From JAGVSR01 sp964589785 (GTDB lineage Bacteria > Pseudomonadota > Alphaproteobacteria > Rhizobiales > Hyphomicrobiaceae), in NCBI GenBank assembly GCA_964589785.1, contig CAZPUQ010000002.1, forward strand, positions 372,001-436,000: a DNA stretch of 64,000 nucleotides, written 5' to 3'. Positions 58,765-64,000 of the stretch are shown in pieces. The translations under genes were made by a program, and so were the position numbers. The notes under the pieces are model-generated. The model was not told where the DNA came from. It did not search any database and worked only from the letters and a program-made list of their open reading frames with translations. Each line of letters opens with the position of its first letter. Within the stretch, counting starts at the first letter, position 1.

Positions 58765-61692
58765 TCAGGATATGCGCCGCTTGAAGGGTCCGCCCTCGGG
58801 CGCGGCCGCGGCGGCCGGCGACGAACGATCGCCGGCGTCGTTCTCTCCGGATCTTGCCTCTGCTGCCTTTTTCGCCGCCGCCTTGGCCGCGCCGTCGCGC
58901 GGTGCGGCCTCCTCTCCGGGTGCGGCCGCACGCGTATCCGGAAGGCGCTGCAGCATGGATTTCACGAAATCGAGGTCGCGCAGATGCACATCATGCTGGG
59001 CGTGGGGCATCTCGATGCCGTTCTCGCGGAAGGCCTTGACGATGCGGTGGCGCAGGTCGGACGTCGCCGCGCCGCGCTTGGAGAACTCGGCGACCGTGGC
59101 CGACAGTGAGAACTCGAATCCGTCGGCGCCGAAGTTGTCGAACGAGGCGTTGGGCTTGGGCTGCTGCAGGACGTGCGGGCATTCCGCGGCGACCTTCTCC
59201 AGCACGGCGCGGACGCGCTCCGGGTCGCTGCCATAGCTCGCCTTCACCGAGACCGACACGCTCGAGAGCGGGTTGCGGTGCGTCCAGTTCATGAGCGGGT
59301 TGGAGATGAGCTCGGAGTTCGGCACGATGAGCGTCGCGCGGTCGCCCGTCTCGATCTCCGTCGAGCGCACGGCGATGTTGCGCACGCGCCCCGACTGGCC
59401 GTTGACGACGATGAGGTCGCCGACCTTGAGCGGCCGCTCGATAAGCAGGATGAGGCCCGACACGAAGTTGTTGATGATCGACTGCAGGCCGAAGCCGATG
59501 CCGACCGACAGCGCACCGGCGACGATCGCGAGGTTGGTGATGTCGAGGCCGGCATAGGACAGCGCGATCAGTCCGGCGAGCGCGAAGCCCGCATAGCCGA
59601 TCGCCTTGTGGATCGAGTTGGCGACGCCGGGGTCGATCCGCGCGGTGCTCAGGAACGAGGAGCTGATCCAGCGCTGCACGGCCCGGGTGACGAACAGGAG
59701 CGCTGCAAAGAGCGCGACCGCCGTGGCGATCTGGGCAAGCGAGATGCGCACGTGGCCGATCTCGAACCCGAAGATCAGCGACTTCAGCCAGGCGAACGTG
59801 TCGGGCAGCGCAAAGCCCCACGTCACGAGGATGAACGGCAGGGCGACGACCGCGAGCAGGCCGTCGAGCAGGAAGGCGGCGATCCGCGACACCGTCCGCG
59901 ACTGGCCGTCGTCGAGGCCGAGCCGGTCGTGCATCACGCGGCCGAGCGCGCGCTCCTGGCGCGTCTCCTCGCCGACGAGGGCGCGGATGGCGAGGTGCAG
60001 GAGGAGGACGAGCAGCACGACGCTGCCGGTCACGATCACCTGGCCCGCGACGAAGCGTCCGAGCGCGACGTAGCCGGCGAGCGACGCGCCGAGGATGAAG
60101 AGGGCCACCGCGAGCAGCGGGATCTTCAAGAGCCGCGGCGCGAGCCAGGAGACCTGCGGCGCCTCGGCTGCGGGCGGGGCCTCCTTCGGCAGGGCGGTCA
60201 GGGCATCGGAAGGCTGCTCGGGGTCCTTGGGCTGCGGCGGGCGCGGCACGAAGCGCGTGCGCACGATCTTGAACAACAGTGCGGCCAGCGCCACGCTCGA
60301 CAACGCCGCGACGGCGACGCTGACCGAGAGCGGCATCGCCAGGATGCGGATCGCCTCCTTCAAGAGAAGATCGAGGCCGTAGATGGCGCCGATGAGCGTG
60401 AAGGCCGTGGCGAGCGAGGCCGCGGGGCCGTCGGCGAGATTGACGAGGCGCCATTCGGGACGCTTGGGCTGCAGGATCGCGTGCGCCAGCGATCGGACGG
60501 CGATGTAGACGAGGGCGGCCGGCAACACCGTCAGCGCCAGCCGGTCCGAGTCGAGGAACCACAGGCCGAGGTTGTCGAAGCCGAACGAGACGAGCGAGAC
60601 TGCCAGCGCTGCCGGCAGCACGTTGAGGCTCGCGACCCAGCCCGCCATGCCGGCGCGCTCGAAGAAATCCGGCTCGACCTCGCGCGGCCGATCGAGGCGG
60701 GCGGCGAAGAAGCGCCGGCGCACGTGCGCCAGGGCGAGATAGAGGAGGAGGGCGCCGCCGACGAGGGCGACGATGCCGGGAATGGTCTCCTGCGCCGACC
60801 GCTTCCAGCGCCAAAGCGTCCACTTGAGCTCGGTCATGGCCGGCGGCAGCGCTTCGGCCACCCGGGTCCACGTATCGAGGCTCAGCGGCGAGGCATTACG
60901 GCGGAAGAGCTGGCTCGTGAAGATGCGCGTGCGATAGTCCTGCACGTGCGTCAGCAGCTCCCGCGCGCGGTATTGCACGAGCCCGGTCGCCTTAATGGCG
61001 CCGTCGATCTCGGCTGAAAGCCGGTTGAGCCGCGCGCGCTCGGCCGCGATGGCAGGGGCTTCGGCAGGCTGGTCCTTGGCCGGTGCCGGTCCGAGCTTCT
61101 CGATCTGGGCGTTGAGGGCCTGGTAGCGCGGCTGCAGGCTTTCCAGGAACAGGTCGGCGCCCGAGATCAGCGCCTCGAGCTCCAGGCGCTGGCGGGCCAG
61201 CGCGTCGTCGTTCTCGCGCGCCGCCTCGACATCGCCCTCGAGCGCGTCGATGGCGGTCCTGAGATAGACCACCGGCTGGCGGACCTCGTCGATCGCGGCC
61301 TGATCGGCGGCGGGATCGGTGACGGGGTCTGCGGGCGGCGCGGCCTTGTCCTCGGGCACGGCATCCCCGGGCACGGCGGGCGCAGCGGTCCCGTCGGACG
61401 CGGGCGCAGCGGTCCCGTCGGAGACGGGCGGAGCGGCGCCGTCGGAAACGGGCGCAGGGGTCCTGTCGGAGACGGGCGCAGAAGGAGCATCCGGCGCCTT
61501 CGAAGCGGCGGGATCGGCGGTTGCGCCGTCGGGCGAGGAAGGGGCCGGAGCCGGCGATCCCGCGGCGGCCTGGCCGATGAGATCGAGCAGGGCCTGGGCG
61601 CGCGCAGGCCCGCTCGCCGCAGCGCAAGCGATTGCCGTCAGCAGCAGTCCGAGACCTGCAATCCTGCGAGCCGTCCTGTCGAAACGCATCAT
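58765..61692 (-). CDS. Large MscS/MscK-like mechanosensitive channel
   Basis: 975 residues. Signal peptide (residues 1-32), then a Pro/Ala/Ser tract with four eight-residue repeats of the APVSDGTA type (about 73-112). A periplasmic coiled-coil domain follows (about 130-280). About ten membrane helices (roughly 305-730) come next, the last being the pore-lining helix before SVGIGFGLQSIINNFVSGLI. The MscS beta domain is VGDLIVVNGQSGRVRNIAVR then STEIETGDRATLIVPNSEL, followed by an alpha/beta C-terminal domain and a charged tail (AAAKAAAKKAAEARSGEND). Size and layout match MscK/YbdG-type large MscS proteins gated by membrane tension. It lies between dksA and the FliO-like gene. Confidence 0.93.
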   Translation of the reverse strand: MMRFDRTARRIAGLGLLLTAIACAAASGPARAQALLDLIGQAAAGSPAPAPSSPDGATADPAASKAPDAPSAPVSDRTPAPVSDGAAPPVSDGTAAPASDGTAAPAVPGDAVPEDKAAPPADPVTDPAADQAAIDEVRQPVVYLRTAIDALEGDVEAARENDDALARQRLELEALISGADLFLESLQPRYQALNAQIEKLGPAPAKDQPAEAPAIAAERARLNRLSAEIDGAIKATGLVQYRARELLTHVQDYRTRIFTSQLFRRNASPLSLDTWTRVAEALPPAMTELKWTLWRWKRSAQETIPGIVALVGGALLLYLALAHVRRRFFAARLDRPREVEPDFFERAGMAGWVASLNVLPAALAVSLVSFGFDNLGLWFLDSDRLALTVLPAALVYIAVRSLAHAILQPKRPEWRLVNLADGPAASLATAFTLIGAIYGLDLLLKEAIRILAMPLSVSVAVAALSSVALAALLFKIVRTRFVPRPPQPKDPEQPSDALTALPKEAPPAAEAPQVSWLAPRLLKIPLLAVALFILGASLAGYVALGRFVAGQVIVTGSVVLLVLLLHLAIRALVGEETRQERALGRVMHDRLGLDDGQSRTVSRIAAFLLDGLLAVVALPFILVTWGFALPDTFAWLKSLIFGFEIGHVRISLAQIATAVALFAALLFVTRAVQRWISSSFLSTARIDPGVANSIHKAIGYAGFALAGLIALSYAGLDITNLAIVAGALSVGIGFGLQSIINNFVSGLILLIERPLKVGDLIVVNGQSGRVRNIAVRSTEIETGDRATLIVPNSELISNPLMNWTHRNPLSSVSVSVKASYGSDPERVRAVLEKVAAECPHVLQQPKPNASFDNFGADGFEFSLSATVAEFSKRGAATSDLRHRIVKAFRENGIEMPHAQHDVHLRDLDFVKSMLQRLPDTRAAAPGEEAAPRDGAAKAAAKKAAEARSGENDAGDRSSPAAAAAPEGGPFKRRIS
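61378..61473 (-). repeat. Four 24-bp tandem repeats inside the channel gene
   Basis: Units start GGGCGCAGCGGTCCCGTCGG on the + strand at 61378, 61402, 61426 and 61450, with few mismatches; a fifth partial unit follows. They encode the APVSDGTA-type repeats and are likely to vary in number between strains. Confidence 0.85.
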
Positions 61693-61854
61693 CCGTCCTG
61701 TTCTTACGGGCTGTCGGTCCGTTGGTCCGATCAGCCGGTTCGAGCCTTGGCGCCGCGCGACAGAGTGGGCCGAACTGTGGCCCTGATCGGGCAGGCTCCG
61801 GCCCGTGCGGCGTGTGGCCTCACGCCGCCGCCGGCAGCAAAGGGCCGCGCGCTT

Positions 61855-62223
61855 TCACTTTTCCCCGCCCGACGCCTGGCCGAAGCTGCGGGCGGGTCGC
61901 GAGAAGACAGCCTGCGGTTCGACCACCTCGGGCCGCGTCTCGATGCGCCCGGCCCGGGCGGAGATCCCGGTCTCGATGACGACATCGACCGGACCGCCCG
62001 TCATGATCAGATGCTCGACGTCGTCACGGCGCACGAGCACGAGGCGGCGGCGTCCGTCAATCGACTGGTGATCGACGACATCGAGCCGCTTGTCGGGCTT
62101 GGGACCGAAGAAGCCATGCATGGGCGAGCCGCCGTTGAGATAGCCGCGGACAACGAGGGCCGCGGCGATCAAGGCCGCTGCGATCAGCACGATCAGCAAA
62201 AGATAGGTGAGGATGTCCCACAT
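61855..62223 (-). CDS. FliO/MopB-like small membrane protein
   Basis: 122 residues. One N-terminal membrane helix (about 5-27, LTYLLLIVLIAAALIAAALV), then a soluble domain RLDVVDHQSIDGRRRLVLVR, then RDDVEHLIMTGGPVDVVIE, the pattern of the FliO family of flagellar export-apparatus assembly factors. No other flagellar gene is in the window. In many Hyphomicrobiales a similar gene sits beside cckA rather than in a flagellar cluster, so a flagellar role is doubtful. It is divergent from cckA across a 330-base spacer. Confidence 0.78.
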   Translation of the reverse strand: MWDILTYLLLIVLIAAALIAAALVVRGYLNGGSPMHGFFGPKPDKRLDVVDHQSIDGRRRLVLVRRDDVEHLIMTGGPVDVVIETGISARAGRIETRPEVVEPQAVFSRPARSFGQASGGEK

Positions 62224-62553
62224 CGTCGTGCCTCTCCCGCTCTCAAAGGCGCGTCCTGGCCAAGGCCACGCTCGCCCGGCCTCATCAGCCGATGGCGAAG
62301 ACCCTTGATAATGCGCCTCATTTCCGGAACGGCGTTGAGGCGATGGAAAGGAGGCGTGCTCCTTCCGGTCTCCCGCGGACCAAAACGAAGCAGCGGGCAA
62401 CGGCTCCTATAGCGCGAAGTTCACGGCAATTTAACCCTGATGATCGAACTGTTGACAGCGAACCCGCGGCCTGGCGCGCCGAACCGGTGCCCCTCCGGCA
62501 CACCGCGCGAGCGGCGGGTTGCGGACAGTACTGCGTAGCGAGGCCGTTCCCCC
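62224..62553. other. Divergent spacer between the FliO-like gene and cckA
   Basis: 330 bases with no gene. It holds TTTAACCCTG at about 62430, resembling a CtrA half-site (TTAACC), and TTGACA at 62452-62457 without a convincing -10. CtrA control of cckA would be a feedback loop, but one half-site is weak evidence. Confidence 0.5.
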
Positions 62554-64000
62554 ATGCCGCCCTTCGAGGCCGCCCCTCCCACGAATCAGATAGCCTTCGA
62601 GTTCATGAGCGAAGGCCATGTTGCGGCATATCGCGGTCCGGTTCCGGCCGGCGCCGCGGCAGGCGGTTCGGAAGGCGCGGCAAGCCATCTGCCGGCGCTC
62701 GGCGCAATCTTTGCCCTCGGCATCGTCGTCGTCTCGGTGGCCGCCAGCGCGGCCGGCACGCCCCTCCTGCTGACGCTGCTCGCCGCCTTCGCCATCCTCG
62801 GCGTCTTCATGGTCTTCGGCCTGCTCGCCGGCCATGTCCGTGTCGGCGACCGTCTCCTCACCGACGACGTCGCGCTCGGCATCGCGGAAGGCGTCGACCG
62901 CGGCCTGATGGTCGCCCGCCGCGACGGAAGCGTCATCTACGCCAACCGCAAGCTGGAAGAGCTCGTCGGGCGCCTTGCCTCGCGCGAGGTATCGGCCCTC
63001 GACATGGCCTTCGGCGCCGATCTAACCGTGCGCGAAGCCTTCTTCCGCCTCAACCGCGCCGCCGACCGCGGCGACCGGCACGGCGAGGACTTCCGCCTCG
63101 CCTCCGGCGCCGGCATGCCGCACCGCATCCTGCGCATCGACGTGTCGCCGCTCGATCTCGGTCGGGCACGCGAGATCGGCGCCACCGTGCTGTGGACCGT
63201 GCAGGACGTGACCGAGGAGCGGATGCGGACGGCGGCCGCGCGGCAGGGCCTCGTCGATACGCTCGCCTATTACGACGCCGCCCCGATCGGCCTGCTGGCG
63301 GTCGACGAGGGGGGCACGGCGCGCCACATCAACGGCACGCTCGCCCGCTGGCTCGGCTATCCGACCCATCCGCTCGCCAGCCGCGTGGTGCGCCTCGCCG
63401 ACATTCTCTCCGCCGAGACCGTCGATCTCATCGAGGGCGCGCGGCGCAGCGGCAACGAGGACCAGGTCTCGCTCGACATCGACGCCACGCGCGAGGACGG
63501 CCGCCTGCTGCCCGTTCGCCTCGTCTCGCGCACCGCGCGCGACGGCACGCGCCTCCTCGCCTTCATCAACCGCGAGGCCGACCACGGGCTCGGGTTCGAT
63601 GCGCCGGCGAGCGACGTGCGCTTCGCCCGCTTCTTCCAGTCGGCGCCCTTCGGCATCGCGAGCGTCTCCGCCGACGGACGCATCACGAGCTTCAACGGCG
63701 CCTTCGCGCGCCTGATGCTCGACGCCTCGGGCGGCATCGGCAAGCGGGCGGTGGAGGTGCTCTGCCGCGGCGACGACAGGGCGGCGCGCGCCGCCGTCGA
63801 GGAGAACCTGCGCCGCGTGCTCGCGGGCAAGGCTGCAGGCCAGCCGCTCGAGACCACTCTGTCGGCCAACACCGTGCGCCGCGTCTACATGAGTCCCATG
63901 GTCGAGCAGGCCACCGACCGGGAAGCGGCGATGCTCTACGTCGTCGACGCCACCGAGCAGAAAGCGCTGGAGGTGCAGTACGCCCATTCCTCCAAGATGG
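62554..64000 (+). CDS. cckA: Cell-cycle hybrid histidine kinase CckA, N-terminal part (truncated by window end)
   Basis: 482 complete codons are in the window and the frame is open at the edge. Two membrane helices (about residues 48-68 and 72-92) are followed by at least three PAS modules, near 105-225 (GLMVARRDGSVIYANRKLEE), 235-345 (GLLAVDEGGTARHINGTLAR) and 360-475 (GIASVSADGRITSFNGAFAR). The end TEQKALEVQYAHSSKM is the conserved segment just before the CckA H-box. CckA phosphorylates ChpT, which feeds CtrA and CpdR, controlling the alphaproteobacterial cell cycle. The kinase and receiver domains lie beyond the window. ATG 62554 is the first plausible start; ATG 62605 is an alternative. 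Confidence 0.92.
   Translation, partial: MPPFEAAPPTNQIAFEFMSEGHVAAYRGPVPAGAAAGGSEGAASHLPALGAIFALGIVVVSVAASAAGTPLLLTLLAAFAILGVFMVFGLLAGHVRVGDRLLTDDVALGIAEGVDRGLMVARRDGSVIYANRKLEELVGRLASREVSALDMAFGADLTVREAFFRLNRAADRGDRHGEDFRLASGAGMPHRILRIDVSPLDLGRAREIGATVLWTVQDVTEERMRTAAARQGLVDTLAYYDAAPIGLLAVDEGGTARHINGTLARWLGYPTHPLASRVVRLADILSAETVDLIEGARRSGNEDQVSLDIDATREDGRLLPVRLVSRTARDGTRLLAFINREADHGLGFDAPASDVRFARFFQSAPFGIASVSADGRITSFNGAFARLMLDASGGIGKRAVEVLCRGDDRAARAAVEENLRRVLAGKAAGQPLETTLSANTVRRVYMSPMVEQATDREAAMLYVVDATEQKALEVQYAHSSKM

Overview
The window reads as chromosomal DNA of a GC-rich (roughly 70 % G+C by eye) alphaproteobacterium of the order Hyphomicrobiales (Rhizobiales). Evidence: the cdsA-dxr-rseP-bamA-lpxD-fabZ-lpxA-lpxI-lpxB envelope run uses the alphaproteobacterial LpxI rather than LpxH; gltA-gltX-comEC-lexA-kdsA lie next to each other; a GAAC-N7-GAAC SOS box of the alphaproteobacterial type precedes lexA; DksA has a single zinc-site cysteine; and the 5' part of cckA ends the window. 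I saw no tRNA, rRNA, transposase, integrase or CRISPR array. The species cannot be named from this.

Layout. 1-10268 (+): one dense run for CDP-diacylglycerol, isoprenoid precursor, outer-membrane protein assembly and lipid A synthesis; LpxI carries a C-terminal extension that looks like a decayed duplicate of its own catalytic domain. 10305-17673: citrate synthase, glutamyl-tRNA synthetase, ComEC, LexA and KdsA. 17935-23486 (-): a small membrane protein, a phosphomannomutase/phosphoglucomutase, two retropepsin-like proteases, a DUF1289 protein and a membrane histidine kinase. 23526-31142: assorted enzymes (nuclease, GST, MBL hydrolase, Fe-S uracil-DNA glycosylase family protein, Lrp regulator, beta-hydroxyacid dehydrogenase, threonine ammonia-lyase, PhnN-like kinase, EF-hand protein), then repeat-rich spacers.

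31495-37718: a small membrane protein, a thiamine-diphosphate enzyme, a FixJ-type regulator overlapping its MASE1 histidine kinase, a universal stress protein and a methyltransferase. 37859-41311: a CxxCH/DUF4384 protein, an S41 peptidase and a DUF488 protein. 41394-46086 (-): an accessory block of one AAA ATPase and three unrecognised single-pass membrane proteins. 46714-47793: an LRAT-fold protein fused to a glycine-zipper membrane region, visibly lower in GC and probably acquired; together with the preceding block it is the most accessory part of the window.

48042-57246: TOBE/Mop protein, DusA, TSUP permease, DUF599, P1-family (NylC-like) hydrolase, molybdopterin oxidoreductase, KamA/EpmB-like radical SAM enzyme, GFA-family protein and an orphan MoxR ATPase. 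57621-64000: DksA, a small exported protein, a large MscK-like channel, a FliO-like protein and truncated CckA. Three copies of a ~95-bp dispersed palindromic repeat (17771, 30451, 52291) and several other hairpins occupy intergenic spacers.
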